NCBI RefSeq assembly: GCF_022627575.1
Contig: NZ_JADEYQ010000002.1
Coordinates: 372,001 to 436,000 of the forward strand
Origin: Sphingobacterium rhinopitheci
Lineage (GTDB): Bacteria > Bacteroidota > Bacteroidia > Sphingobacteriales > Sphingobacteriaceae
DNA: 64,000 bases
Direction of reading: 5' to 3'
Shown: in pieces, positions 27,259 through 36,753 of the stretch
How positions within the stretch are numbered: the first letter of the stretch is position 1
Layout: each line of letters begins with the position of its first letter
The notes under the pieces: model-generated
Told to the model about the DNA's origin: nothing
What the model saw: the letters and a program-made list of their open reading frames with translations, nothing else
Databases searched by the model: none
Made by a program: the position numbers and the translations under genes

Positions 27259-28077
27259 CTACCAACGTCCACTGGCACCGCCACCACCAAAATCACCACC
27301 GCCGAAGCCACCGAAGCCGCCTCCACTGTCGCCACCACCAAATCCACCACCGGAGCTTCCGCCGCCACCACGGCCTAAACCATTCAAAAGCATCCACCAA
27401 AATAAATCGTTACCACCTTTACCATTGATAACACGACCGCCACGGTTATCACCCCCACCTTTGGATATAAATGCAATAACAACAAAAATGATTACAATGA
27501 CAATAACTCCACCAAGACCACCTCCTTCAGCATCAGATTTTTTAGCCTTGGAATCGGCCTTATATTCTCCTTTAGTATAAGATATAATGGCATTTGTAGC
27601 ATCATTTAATCCTTCATAATAATTGGCATCTCTGAAGGCTGGTTTTATTTCATTATCAATAATTCGATATACAATAGCATCAGGCAGTGCCCCCTCAATA
27701 CCATATCCGGTCTGAATAGTTACTGCACGATCTCCAATAGCCGCAACGACAATAATACCATTGTTATATTTCTGTTGCCCTACACCCCATTTCTTAGCTA
27801 GACGTACAGCATAATCAGCAATATCATATCCATCGGTAGAATTTACCAAAACAACAGCCAACTGAATAGATGTACTATCTTCAAATGAAAGAAGCTTTCG
27901 CTCTAAGGCATTGACTTCTGTAGAAGTCAATGTATTGGTAAAATCACTAACTAACCCTTTTGGTTGTGCAGGGAGATCCTGCGCTGAACCAATAAAGGAA
28001 AGCAGCAAAAAACATAGAGTAATAACACCATGTTTTACACCTAATTGATCAAATAAATTGTATTTAGCGAATATCAT
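27259..28077 (-). CDS. TPM-domain (YgcG-like) membrane protein with Gly-rich tail
   Basis: 272 residues: an N-terminal hydrophobic signal (about 18-32), a TPM domain (LVSDFTNTLTSTEVNALERKLLSFE, then IQLAVVLVNSTDGYDIADYAVRLAKKWGVG), one membrane helix (GVIVIVIIFVVIAFI) and a Gly/Ser-rich tail (GGGFGGGDSGGGFGGFGGGD). TPM proteins have been linked to photosystem II repair in plants and to phosphatase-like activity; the bacterial role is unsettled. It lies ten bases from a second TPM gene and near lemA, a common Bacteroidota trio. Confidence 0.87.
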   Translation of the reverse strand: MIFAKYNLFDQLGVKHGVITLCFLLLSFIGSAQDLPAQPKGLVSDFTNTLTSTEVNALERKLLSFEDSTSIQLAVVLVNSTDGYDIADYAVRLAKKWGVGQQKYNNGIIVVAAIGDRAVTIQTGYGIEGALPDAIVYRIIDNEIKPAFRDANYYEGLNDATNAIISYTKGEYKADSKAKKSDAEGGGLGGVIVIVIIFVVIAFISKGGGDNRGGRVINGKGGNDLFWWMLLNGLGRGGGGSSGGGFGGGDSGGGFGGFGGGDFGGGGASGRW

Positions 28078-28086
28078 ATTAAATAA

Positions 28087-28521
28087 TTAGTTACTGCCAA
28101 AATGAACTTCATTAGGTAATTCGTTTACATCATCCTCTTGTCGGGGAAAAAAAACATGTAGTCTCTCTCCTGCTTGATGTATTCCTTCTATTAACCCCTT
28201 GGCATAATTTCCCTCACGAAAATGAAGTAACATTTTTTCTTTTGTACATTCCCAGAAATCAGCTTCCACTTTCGCATTAATACCTTTGTCACCAATGATT
28301 GCAAATTGATGATCTGCAACAGCAAGATAGATTAGTACCCCATTTCGCAATCCCGTTTTATGCATTTCTAATTTCTCAAAATATTTTGCTGCTTTATCCA
28401 AGGCTGTACATTTTCCTACGATATTTTCTACGACAACACGTATTTCGCCAGATGTACGATTTTCCGCTAAACTAACAGCATGTGTTATTCTTTCTTGCTC
28501 TTCTGAACTAAGTATTCCCAT
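28087..28521 (-). CDS. TPM-domain protein, short form
   Basis: 144 residues with no signal peptide or membrane segment. The TPM fold is visible in AVSLAENRTSGEIRVVVENIVG, RNGVLIYLAVADHQFAIIGDKGINAKV and EGNYAKGLIEGIHQAGERL. It lies between lemA and the larger TPM gene with 9-bp spacing to the latter, so it is co-transcribed. The lack of an export signal suggests it works on the cytoplasmic side or with its partners. Molecular function is not established. Confidence 0.85.
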   Translation of the reverse strand: MGILSSEEQERITHAVSLAENRTSGEIRVVVENIVGKCTALDKAAKYFEKLEMHKTGLRNGVLIYLAVADHQFAIIGDKGINAKVEADFWECTKEKMLLHFREGNYAKGLIEGIHQAGERLHVFFPRQEDDVNELPNEVHFGSN

Positions 28522-28609
28522 ATCAAATTTATGCTAAAAAAGGTGAACAATTGGGGCATTCAACGCACCATCATTCACCTTTTAGTAATATTATAAGTAA
28601 AATATTCTG

Positions 28610-29188
28610 CTAAAAAGCAACTGCAGGCGCTTTATCAGAACCCTCTGCTGCAGTGAAAGTACCCTTAGCTTTAAACCCAAAAATACCGGCCATGATATTG
28701 TTCGGAAAACTACGAACCGTTGTATTATACTGTTGCACGGCATCATTATAAGATCTTCTTTCTACAGAGATACGATTCTCTGTTCCTTCCAATTGTGCTT
28801 GCAATTCTTGAAAATTAGAGTTTGCTTTCAAATCTGGATAAGCTTCAACACTTACCAATAGACGACCTATAGATTTAGAAAGAGCATCTTGCGTTTTTTG
28901 AAATTCAGCAATTGATTCTTCCGATAGATCATCCGCATTTACATTCACAGAAGTCGCCTTAGCACGTGCTTCTACTACAGCTGTCAATGTCCCTTGCTCA
29001 TGTTGAGCAGCTCCTTTTACAGTAGACACCAAATTTGGAATTAAATCTGCACGACGTTGATACACATTCTCTACCTGTGCCCATTTAGCTTTTACATTTT
29101 CATCTTGAGATACCATTGTATTATAACCACAAGAACTAAAAGATAAGGCTGTAAATAAACCTAAGATTGCAAATAATAATCTTTTCAT
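28610..29188 (-). CDS. LemA family lipoprotein
   Basis: 192 residues from the ATG at 29188. A longer reading would start with a TTG at 29203 and spoil the signal peptide. MKRLLFAILGLFTALSFSSC gives a lipobox with Cys20. The LemA domain has NVKAKWAQVENVYQRRADLIPNL in pieces, then ATSVNVNADDLSEESIAEFQ and the helical core ending YNTTVRSFPNNIMAGIFGFK. LemA proteins are helical membrane-associated proteins of uncertain role, usually beside TPM proteins as here. Confidence 0.92.
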   Translation of the reverse strand: MKRLLFAILGLFTALSFSSCGYNTMVSQDENVKAKWAQVENVYQRRADLIPNLVSTVKGAAQHEQGTLTAVVEARAKATSVNVNADDLSEESIAEFQKTQDALSKSIGRLLVSVEAYPDLKANSNFQELQAQLEGTENRISVERRSYNDAVQQYNTTVRSFPNNIMAGIFGFKAKGTFTAAEGSDKAPAVAF

Positions 29189-29346
29189 ATGTAATTTTTT
29201 CAAACTAATTTTTTTAAAAATAAGAAATATTTTCTAATAATAACGTCATAGACGTGTAAACAGCGTAATATCCTTTTTAAACATTAGACGGTAATTCCGT
29301 AACTTTGTTACATCTTTTGGGATAAAAACCCAAGTATAAAAATACT

Positions 29347-30891
29347 ATGCAAAAAGAAATAGAATTGGGCATAAGCCCGGATTTCATCCATGATGAAGAA
29401 TATATCATCACTCAAGGCGTACAAAAGCTCAAAGTAGAGCGTAAAAGAATCAAAGGCATCCATATTCGTAAGCGCTCCATAGATGCTCGTAGTAGACAAG
29501 TACTCTACAAAGTACGCGTCGTATTCTTTATCGACGAAGAACCCATCATAGACACTTTTGTCTCTAACCTCAAGCCTGTACAAGATGCAAAACCTGTTAT
29601 TATCATAGGTGCTGGTCCAGCAGGACTATTTGCAGCATATCGCTGTATAGAACTAGGGCTAAAACCCATCGTCTTAGAACGTGGTAAAGCAGTACAAGAT
29701 AGACGTCGTGACTTAGCAAAAATAAACCGGGAGGGTATTGTTAATCCAGAATCCAATTACTGCTATGGTGAGGGAGGTGCAGGAACCTATTCTGATGGTA
29801 AATTATACACCCGCTCCAACAAGCGCGGTGACGTACATAAAGTACTTTCTATATTTGTAGAACATGGTGCTGATGAAGATATCCTAGTGGATGCACGCCC
29901 ACATATAGGCACCAACAAACTACCACATATCATTGCAGATATGCGTAACCGAATATTAGAAGTCGGTGGCGAAGTACACTTTGACAGCAAGGTAACAGAC
30001 ATCATAGCGGAGTTTGGCCAAGCAAAAGGTGTCAAAACGGCCGATGGCAAATCTTTTAATGCCGATCATATTATATTAGCTACAGGGCACTCTGCACGTG
30101 ATATATTCGAGCTATTCCAGAGAAAAGGATGGTTACTAGAAGCAAAATCATTTGCACTAGGTGTACGTATCGAGCATCCTCAAGAAATCATCGATAATGC
30201 ACAATACCACTGCAGTACAAGACATGAAAACCTTCCTCCTGCATACTATTCCTTAGTAGAACAGGTAAATGGTCGTGGCGTATTCTCGTTCTGCATGTGT
30301 CCTGGCGGAATAATCGCGCCATGTGCTACAGACCACAATGAAATCGTCGTAAATGGATGGTCACCATCGAAGCGCAATAATCCGCATGCCAATTCGGGAA
30401 CGGTTATACAAATCAATGTTGAAGATGTCCCTAATGCAGCAACAGATCCTTTTGCTTTATTAGAATTTCAACGCCAGATCGAACAACAGGCCTTCATTTT
30501 AGGCGGAGGGAGCCTAGTAGCGCCAGGACAACGCATGGTTGACTTCGTAGAGAATAGAGTTTCTAGAGATCTACCCTTGAACTCCTACAAACCGGGAACA
30601 CGCTCGGTAGATTTGAGGGAAGTATTACCAGATTTTGTGCATCAATCCCTTCGTGGAGCATTACCATTATTTGGGAAGAAAATGCGTGGATATTATACCA
30701 ACGAAGCAATATTAGTTGGTGTAGAATCACGTACATCTTCACCTGTTCGTATACCGAGAGACAAAGAGAGCCTTCAACATCCACAAATCAAGGGCTTATA
30801 CCCTTGTGCTGAAGGTGCGGGCTATGCTGGAGGTATTGTTTCTGCTGCCATCGATGGTATCAATTGTGTTGATGCAATTATAAAAGCATAA
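29347..30891 (+). CDS. FAD-dependent oxidoreductase (COG2509-like)
   Basis: 514 residues. After an N-terminal ferredoxin-like region (1-80) comes the FAD-binding VIIIGAGPAGLFAAYRCIELG, then VLERGKAVQDRRRD, NYCYGEGGAGTYSDGKLYTR and a second dinucleotide-related region HIILATGHSARDIFELF. The C-terminus has YPCAEGAGYAGGIVSAAIDG, which closes the FAD site. This family of predicted FAD-dependent dehydrogenases is widespread and its substrate is not known. ATG start at 29347; a TAACTTTG box lies at 29300-29307 without a clear upstream TTG. Confidence 0.88.
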   Translation: MQKEIELGISPDFIHDEEYIITQGVQKLKVERKRIKGIHIRKRSIDARSRQVLYKVRVVFFIDEEPIIDTFVSNLKPVQDAKPVIIIGAGPAGLFAAYRCIELGLKPIVLERGKAVQDRRRDLAKINREGIVNPESNYCYGEGGAGTYSDGKLYTRSNKRGDVHKVLSIFVEHGADEDILVDARPHIGTNKLPHIIADMRNRILEVGGEVHFDSKVTDIIAEFGQAKGVKTADGKSFNADHIILATGHSARDIFELFQRKGWLLEAKSFALGVRIEHPQEIIDNAQYHCSTRHENLPPAYYSLVEQVNGRGVFSFCMCPGGIIAPCATDHNEIVVNGWSPSKRNNPHANSGTVIQINVEDVPNAATDPFALLEFQRQIEQQAFILGGGSLVAPGQRMVDFVENRVSRDLPLNSYKPGTRSVDLREVLPDFVHQSLRGALPLFGKKMRGYYTNEAILVGVESRTSSPVRIPRDKESLQHPQIKGLYPCAEGAGYAGGIVSAAIDGINCVDAIIKA

Positions 30892-30907
30892 TTTTTTAAA
30901 TTAAGTC

Positions 30908-30938
30908 TTGACATAAGTCAACAAAAGTCTTACTTTTG
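30908..30938 (+). promoter_or_regulatory. Promoter of tRNA-Gly
   Basis: TTG at 30908-30910, a 20-base spacer and TACTTTTG at 30931-30938 match the Bacteroidota TTG/TAnnTTTG consensus exactly. The tRNA begins 13 bases later. Confidence 0.8.
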
Positions 30939-30951
30939 TAACACAAGACAA

Positions 30952-31024
30952 GCGAAAGTAGCTCAGTTGGTAGAGCACAACCTTGCCAAGGTTGGGGTCG
31001 CGAGTTCGAATCTCGTCTTTCGCT
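30952..31024 (+). tRNA. tRNA-Gly(GCC)
   Basis: 73 nt with a full cloverleaf: acceptor GCGAAAG/CTTTCGC, D arm GCTC/GAGC with AGTTGGTA, anticodon stem CAACC/GGTTG around TTGCCAA (anticodon GCC), and T arm GCGAG/CTCGT (one G-T pair) with loop TTCGAAT. The discriminator base is T. CCA is not encoded. Confidence 0.97.
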
Positions 31025-31029
31025 CTTAT

Positions 31030-31058
31030 AAAAAGCTTCTCTAAACGAGAAGCTTTTT
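31030..31058. terminator. Intrinsic terminator after tRNA-Gly
   Basis: A 12-bp stem, AAAAAGCTTCTC with GAGAAGCTTTTT, around a TAAAC loop starts six bases after the tRNA and ends in a T run. Confidence 0.92.
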
Positions 31059-31070
31059 GTATTTTAGGCT

Positions 31071-31526
31071 ATGCAAATCTTTAAAGCTAAAAGAGATTAC
31101 AAAACCTTTTTGGACATCTGTCTATACCTATCCCCTGCTATCCTCATTATCTTTGTGGTATCCTATGTGCGGCAGCAACCCATGTTAGAGGCCTTATATG
31201 CCAGCTTATGTACAATAGGGCTTTGCTTAGGATTGATATCTATCTTCTATTTCACGACTCGATATACAGTTGATGACTCGTATCTACACTATAGATCAGG
31301 TTTTATTTTTGGAAAGGTAGAAATAGCAAAAATTCATAAAATAGAACTTTATAAAACCTTATATGTGGGTATGAGACCAGCTACGAGTAAAAATGGAATT
31401 ATCATCTATTATAATAAATATGATGAGATTTACATCAGCCCCGAGGACAATGAAGAGTTTGCGGCAGCCCTTAGCATTATAAATCCAAGTATAGAAGTAA
31501 TTAACCCAAAGTCAAAAAAAGGCTAA
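31071..31526 (+). CDS. PH-like (bPH) domain membrane protein
   Basis: 151 residues. Two membrane segments near the N-terminus (FLDICLYLSPAILIIFVVSYV, in parts, and ALYASLCTIGLCLGLISIFYF) are followed by a beta-rich bacterial PH-like domain: YTVDDSYLHYRSGFIFGKVEIAKIHKIELYK in pieces, then NGIIIYYNKYDEIYISPED. This layout is typical of small Bacteroidota bPH proteins of unknown function. It starts 47 bases after the tRNA, behind its terminator, so it needs its own promoter, which I could not identify. Confidence 0.72.
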   Translation: MQIFKAKRDYKTFLDICLYLSPAILIIFVVSYVRQQPMLEALYASLCTIGLCLGLISIFYFTTRYTVDDSYLHYRSGFIFGKVEIAKIHKIELYKTLYVGMRPATSKNGIIIYYNKYDEIYISPEDNEEFAAALSIINPSIEVINPKSKKG

Positions 31527-31582
31527 ACCAACCAAAGGATTGAGAAACCATTAATTGCTGATAACATTAATATACCACCATC

Positions 31583-32581
31583 ATGAAATACGCTATTACA
31601 ATTTTATTATTTATATATACTTTAACATTAGCCAATGCGCAAAGCCATAATATCAGTAGAAAGTATTATAAAAAGGATAATAAAGAGACAAAAGATTCGA
31701 CACAAGCATACTACTATAGAGAACTAAGGAATAACACTACACTCATAGATCCAGTACTTGTCTTAGAAAAATACAGCTTGAACAACAAAACAAAGCTATT
31801 AGGCACCTATAATAATAGTATAGAAAAGAAATTTGTAGGCCAAAAATTGCAGGGCTATGAAAATGGAAAAATAAAAGCCCAAGAAAAATACTCTTTTGAT
31901 GGTGTAAAGATTGATACAGCTTTATATTATCACCCCAATGGCAAATTAAAAATCGCCTACGAATATCTACATACTATCGAGAACGAAAAAACAATTGTTA
32001 CAGACACATTAATTTTACTTTTCAAAGATTCTTTGGGCAACAACCACCTTGTCAATGGAGAAGGGTATGCGGAGCTATACATAGAGGATAATTCAGCAAA
32101 TATTAAGCCTACAGAAATAGAAAAAGGGCATTTCAAGAACCATAAACGTACAGGAGAATGGACAGGAACATTTTTGGGCGGCAAATACACCTTTGCAGAG
32201 CAATATAATGGTGGCCAATTATTATCTGGAATTAGCACAGATTCATTGCATAATAAAACGTCATATGACCAAACTACTTTTATGGTGCAGCCTAGTTATC
32301 CTAAAGGAATACAAGAGTTCAGAAGATATATCGCCCACAATTATCAATATCCTAAAGAAGCAATACAAGCAAAAATAAAAGGTCAGGTACGGCTGTCATT
32401 TGTCGTGGAAAAGGACGGTTCATTATCACATATAAAAGTCGAGAATGACTTAGGATACGGAACAGGAACAGAAGGTGTAAATGTTATTGGAAGATCAAAA
32501 AAATGGATACCTGGACTAAAAAGAGGTATTCCTGTACGGGTATCTTATGTTATGCCTATTAACCTAGATCTATCGAACTAA
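31583..32581 (+). CDS. Secreted protein with TonB C-terminal domain and MORN-like repeats
   Basis: 332 residues. It begins with a cleavable-looking signal peptide (MKYAITILLFIYTLTLANAQ) rather than the N-terminal anchor of true TonB. The middle has MORN-like turns (GYENGKIKAQEKYSFDG, YYHPNGKLKIAYEY, KNHKRTGEWTG). The TonB C-terminal domain (about 235-332) has FRRYIAHNYQYPKEA, KGQVRLSFVVEKDGSL and the closing VSYVMPINLDL. It resembles the C-terminus of the TonB at 56.1-57.0 kb. Without an anchor or Pro-rich span it probably does not transmit energy, and may be a periplasmic binding or assembly protein. Confidence 0.8.
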   Translation: MKYAITILLFIYTLTLANAQSHNISRKYYKKDNKETKDSTQAYYYRELRNNTTLIDPVLVLEKYSLNNKTKLLGTYNNSIEKKFVGQKLQGYENGKIKAQEKYSFDGVKIDTALYYHPNGKLKIAYEYLHTIENEKTIVTDTLILLFKDSLGNNHLVNGEGYAELYIEDNSANIKPTEIEKGHFKNHKRTGEWTGTFLGGKYTFAEQYNGGQLLSGISTDSLHNKTSYDQTTFMVQPSYPKGIQEFRRYIAHNYQYPKEAIQAKIKGQVRLSFVVEKDGSLSHIKVENDLGYGTGTEGVNVIGRSKKWIPGLKRGIPVRVSYVMPINLDLSN

Positions 32582-32593
32582 ATTAAGAACAAA

Positions 32594-32627
32594 AAATCGG
32601 TCTAGAAATTTCTCCCCAGACCGATTT
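32594..32627. terminator. Bidirectional terminator between the TonB-CTD gene and sufD
   Basis: AAATCGGTCT at 32594-32603 pairs perfectly with AGACCGATTT at 32618-32627, with A-rich left flank and AT-rich right flank, between converging genes. Confidence 0.75.
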
Positions 32628-32654
32628 ATATAGAAACTAAACTACAATATAATA

Positions 32655-33962
32655 TTAATTGCGTTCTAGACCTTTAGCTACTAAATCTTCTACATATGTC
32701 CTAACAGCAGCATTATTGAAGCGTGAAGTGACATCATATGCAAATGCATGTACCAATAGAATACGCGCAGACTCTTCACCAATACCCCTAGCTCTTAAGT
32801 AGAATAATGCTTCCTCATCAAACTGCCCCATAGTACAACCATGAGAACATTTTACATCATCAGCAAATATCTCTAATTGCGGCTTTGTATATACCGTGGC
32901 TTTATCACCGATCAACATATTGTTATTCTGTTGAAAGGCATTTGTTTTTTGTGCATCCTCACGAACGAATATCTTACCGTTAAATACGGCAGTAGATTCA
33001 TCTTGAGGGATATTTTTGTACCATTCGTATGATTCACAATGTGGCTTCAAGTGATCTACAATCGTATGGTTATCTACCAATTGCTTATCGGCTAATAAAT
33101 TGATACCGTAAAGGTGTGATTCAACGTTTTCAGCATCCAAACGTACATTGATATTATTACGTACGAAAGTCGCTCCAGGGAAAGTACAATTATAATTATT
33201 ATATAAACTGTATTTCGCTTGATATACTTCCGTATGGTTGATATAGTTACTTACAGCATCCGCCACTTGCAGGTAATAGTGTTGAATCTTAGCATTCTCA
33301 TCTACTACAATTTCAGTCACCTTATTGTGTAAATTTTTGGCTGTATTATCCAATGTGATAAAAGATTCTACGATCTCAACTTCAGCATTAGCTTCTACAA
33401 CAAAAAGATTTCTTGTTTGGGCGAAGAACTCTTGTCCCCCCGTTGCTACATGCACAATATGTATAGGCTTAGAAATAACTTTATTCTTTGCTACTGATAG
33501 ATAGATACCAGAAGTATATAAAGCGGTATTCAATGCTACTAATACATTATCTGTTTTGTCAGCGTACTGTGCAAAATGTTTTTCAAAATTAGCTTCATCT
33601 ACAGCCTCTTCGATAGACTTAATTGTCAATCCAACTTCATCTTCCAAAGAAGAGAATGCCACTACATATTGACCATTGATCAATACAATACGATGTGCAT
33701 CCAAATCAGGAATATCAGCTTTACTTAAATCCAAATTTGCAACATCAACATCCTCATTCAACAAGTAAGTCTTGTTTACTAAAGGTTGGATGTTTGTATA
33801 TTTCCATTCTTCATTCTTAACTGTTGGAAATCCCTCTTTTTCAAATTTTACGAAAGCTGCTTTGCGCAATTCTTTCAATGAAGAAGGTTCATTCGTTGAC
33901 TCTAACTCTTGGAAAGTAGAAGTCAATTGCTCGAATAAAGAGTTTGCTACTAATGTACTCAT
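32655..33962 (-). CDS. sufD: Fe-S cluster assembly scaffold subunit SufD
   Basis: About 435 residues from ATG 33962; the longer reading starts with TTG at 33977. It carries the SUFBD beta-helix core, with KIFVREDAQKTNAFQQNNNM, DDVKCSHGCTMGQFDEEALFYLRARGI and LLVHAFAYDV. It forms the SufBC2D complex that builds Fe-S clusters in the cytoplasm. The gene is the last of sufB-sufC-sufD on the minus strand. The cysteine in CSHGCT and the nearby His fit the SufB-SufD interface residues known from E. coli. Cluster products are needed by the Nuo complex further on. Confidence 0.95.
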   Translation of the reverse strand: MSTLVANSLFEQLTSTFQELESTNEPSSLKELRKAAFVKFEKEGFPTVKNEEWKYTNIQPLVNKTYLLNEDVDVANLDLSKADIPDLDAHRIVLINGQYVVAFSSLEDEVGLTIKSIEEAVDEANFEKHFAQYADKTDNVLVALNTALYTSGIYLSVAKNKVISKPIHIVHVATGGQEFFAQTRNLFVVEANAEVEIVESFITLDNTAKNLHNKVTEIVVDENAKIQHYYLQVADAVSNYINHTEVYQAKYSLYNNYNCTFPGATFVRNNINVRLDAENVESHLYGINLLADKQLVDNHTIVDHLKPHCESYEWYKNIPQDESTAVFNGKIFVREDAQKTNAFQQNNNMLIGDKATVYTKPQLEIFADDVKCSHGCTMGQFDEEALFYLRARGIGEESARILLVHAFAYDVTSRFNNAAVRTYVEDLVAKGLERN

Positions 33963-34016
33963 GTTATTTGTTATCAATGCGCTTATTACCTTAATATATT
34001 ATCGACTCTTGACCGA

Positions 34017-34775
34017 TTAGGCATCTTGCGTATCTAAGTCTTTTAACCAATCATAACCTTTTTCCTCTAACTCTAAAGCTAGTTCCTTAGTTCCACTTTT
34101 TACAATACGACCATTATATAATACGTGAACAAAATCAGGCACGATGTAATCCAATAAACGTTGGTAGTGTGTGATCACAATAAATGCATTGTCTTTAGAG
34201 CGTAATTGGTTTACACCATTTGCAACAATACGTAATGCATCAATATCAAGACCTGAATCTGTCTCATCCAAAATAGATAATTTAGGATTCAACATCGCCA
34301 ATTGGAATACTTCGTTACGTTTCTTTTCCCCACCAGAGAAACCTTCATTTAATGAGCGGTTAGCTAAATTAGCAGAGAACTCTACTAATTTTTGTTTTTC
34401 TTTAACGGTAGCTAAGAATTCTTTGGCTTCCATAGGAGGAAGACCTTTATATTCACGAATATCATTGACAGCAGTTCGTAAGAAGTTGATGTTAGATACT
34501 CCGGGAATCTCAACAGGATATTGAAAAGCTAAGAATAGACCTTCACGCGCACGATCTTCAGGAGATAAATCCAATAGATCTACACCATCCAATATTGCTT
34601 CACCGCCATTCACTTCATAAGAATCGCGACCTGCTAATACGTTACCTAAAGTACTTTTACCAGCACCATTAGGTCCCATAATCGCGTGAACTTCACCTGC
34701 TTTTACTTCTAAATTTAATCCTTTTAATATTTGTTTGTCTTCAACAGACGCTTGCAAATTCTTTATTGATAACAT
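34017..34775 (-). CDS. sufC: Fe-S cluster assembly ATPase SufC
   Basis: A 252-residue ABC-type ATPase of the SufBCD complex. Walker A is GPNGAGKST (near residue 34), the signature is SGGEKKRNEV, Walker B is LSILDETDSGLD, and the His switch sits in VITHYQRLL. SufC drives conformational change of SufB/SufD rather than transport. It lies between sufB and sufD, with gaps of 75 bases to sufB and 54 to sufD. Length is normal. Confidence 0.97.
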   Translation of the reverse strand: MLSIKNLQASVEDKQILKGLNLEVKAGEVHAIMGPNGAGKSTLGNVLAGRDSYEVNGGEAILDGVDLLDLSPEDRAREGLFLAFQYPVEIPGVSNINFLRTAVNDIREYKGLPPMEAKEFLATVKEKQKLVEFSANLANRSLNEGFSGGEKKRNEVFQLAMLNPKLSILDETDSGLDIDALRIVANGVNQLRSKDNAFIVITHYQRLLDYIVPDFVHVLYNGRIVKSGTKELALELEEKGYDWLKDLDTQDA

Positions 34776-34850
34776 TTCTTTTTAGTATTGCGTATTGAGA
34801 TATAAGTACAACGATATTTCGCGACTCATATTTTCATATCCTATATTTTA

Positions 34851-36302
34851 TTAACCTACGGAACCTTCTAATGATATTGCTAATAGTTTCTGTGCTTCTA
34901 CAGCAAATTCCATTGGCAATTGGTTCAACACTTCTTTGGCATAGCCATTAACAATCAAACCTACAGCTTTCTCGGAGTCAATACCACGTTGATTTAAGTA
35001 GAAAACTTGATCTTCACCGATCTTAGAAGTTGTAGCTTCGTGTTCTAACTTAGCAGTTTTATTTTTGTTCTCTATATACGGGAATGTATGTGCACCACAA
35101 CGATCACCAATCAATAAAGAATCACACTGGGTAAAGTTACGTGCGTTGTCCGCTTTAGGGCCAATTTTCACTAATCCTCTATAACTATTGTGGCTATTTC
35201 CAGCAGATATACCTTTAGAAACGATTTTTGATTTTGTATTTTTCCCTAAGTGAATCATCTTAGTACCTGTATCCGCCAATTGCTTGTTACGTGTCATAGC
35301 TACAGAATAGAATTCACCGACAGAATTGTCCCCCATCAAGATGACACCAGGATATTTCCATGTAATAGCAGAACCTGTTTCTACTTGTGTCCAAGAGATT
35401 TTAGAATTATCGCCTTTACAAATACCACGTTTAGTTACAAAGTTGAAGATACCACCTTTACCGTCTTTATCACCAGGGTACCAGTTTTGAACAGTAGAGT
35501 ATTTTATTTCAGCATCTTTCATGGCAATTAATTCCACTACCGCAGCATGTAATTGATTTTCATCACGCATTGGAGCAGTACATCCCTCTAAGTAAGAAAC
35601 GTAAGAGCCTTCATCAGCAATAATTAAGGTACGCTCAAATTGACCTGTATTCTGTGCGTTGATACGGAAGTACGTCGACAATTCCATTGGGCAATGTACC
35701 CCTTTAGGAATATAAACAAATGAACCATCAGAGAATACAGCCGAATTTAAAGCGGCATAAATATTATCTGTTTGCGGCACTACAGTTCCTAAATATTTTT
35801 TTATCAAATCTGGATGCTCTTGCACAGCTTCTCCAAAAGAACAAAAGATTACCCCTTTTTCTTTTAATTTTTCGCGAAATGTTGTTTTCACTGAGACCGA
35901 GTCAAACACAGCATCAACAGCCACTACACCTGCTAATATTTTTTGTTCATCCAGCGGAATACCCAATTTGGCGAAAGTAGCCAATAACTCAGGATCCACT
36001 TCGTCCATACTTTCCAATAGTTTTTTAGGCTTTGGTGCAGCATAATACGATAGCTCTTGAAAATCTACTTCAGGATAGTCAAAATTTTGCCATTTAGGCA
36101 TATCCATAGAAAGGAAGTGACGGAAAGCCTTAAGCCTCCATTCTAACAACCATTCTGGTTCATTTTTCTTAGATGATATAAGGCGAACAGTATCTTCATT
36201 CAATCCTTTGGGCGCAATATCCATCTCAATATCGGTTGTAAAACCGTATTTATATTCTTCTTGCTCCAGCTCTTTCAGTAATTCGTCGTCTTTGGTACTC
36301 AT
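34851..36302 (-). CDS. sufB: Fe-S cluster assembly scaffold SufB
   Basis: 483 residues with the SUFBD beta-helix core. Clear family segments are [43 protein letters not shown] in parts, and the C-terminal [21 protein letters not shown]. The C-terminal [15 protein letters not shown]-like stretch and [18 protein letters not shown] hold the Cys and His used for cluster assembly. It is the first gene of the sufBCD operon. No SufS, SufE or IscR gene is next to it in the window. A TAACTTTG box lies upstream at 36366-36359. Confidence 0.96.
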   Translation of the reverse strand: MSTKDDELLKELEQEEYKYGFTTDIEMDIAPKGLNEDTVRLISSKKNEPEWLLEWRLKAFRHFLSMDMPKWQNFDYPEVDFQELSYYAAPKPKKLLESMDEVDPELLATFAKLGIPLDEQKILAGVVAVDAVFDSVSVKTTFREKLKEKGVIFCSFGEAVQEHPDLIKKYLGTVVPQTDNIYAALNSAVFSDGSFVYIPKGVHCPMELSTYFRINAQNTGQFERTLIIADEGSYVSYLEGCTAPMRDENQLHAAVVELIAMKDAEIKYSTVQNWYPGDKDGKGGIFNFVTKRGICKGDNSKISWTQVETGSAITWKYPGVILMGDNSVGEFYSVAMTRNKQLADTGTKMIHLGKNTKSKIVSKGISAGNSHNSYRGLVKIGPKADNARNFTQCDSLLIGDRCGAHTFPYIENKNKTAKLEHEATTSKIGEDQVFYLNQRGIDSEKAVGLIVNGYAKEVLNQLPMEFAVEAQKLLAISLEGSVG

Positions 36303-36358
36303 ATTTCATACTTCCTCTTTTAGAAGTCAGGCTTTTATACATGACCTTGGGAGGACTA

Positions 36359-36366
36359 CAAAGTTA
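36359..36366 (-). promoter_or_regulatory. Putative -7 box for sufBCD
   Basis: TAACTTTG on the minus strand, about 57 bases before the sufB ATG. No good TTG lies at the expected upstream distance, so this is a half match. The remaining gap up to 36753 is AT-rich and shows no gene, tRNA or strong hairpin. Confidence 0.4.
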
Positions 36367-36753
36367 CGATATAAATACCATTTTTTGACCGATTAAAGGG
36401 ATAAAATCTTATTTTTTGTGATAAACATCACTTTAAAACATGTTAAATGCACTTTTAAAAAGCATTTATGACAAAAAAATGATTTCGCATAGCTATACGC
36501 TATAATTAATCAAAATTGATATCGTCAAAAACTATAACGTAATTTCTGTTTTATACCTAAGAGGCGCTTAGTTATCCTAAAAGACAACAATTCAAGCACA
36601 GCTGAATGCTTAATCCATGAGAAGACACCTTTCTATTAAAAAAAATAAAGATGTGCTAAAAACAAGTGGACTACAATAATTAACATGGAATAACAGAATG
36701 ACCAAATTAAATTTCGTATTATTGTATAATTTAATCTATAATCAGCATTCCTT

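Noticed and set aside
27259-27380. Gly-rich GGC/ACC repeat as a DNA repeat or CRISPR-like array
   Set aside because: It codes for the Gly/Ser tail of the TPM protein and has no spacer-repeat structure.
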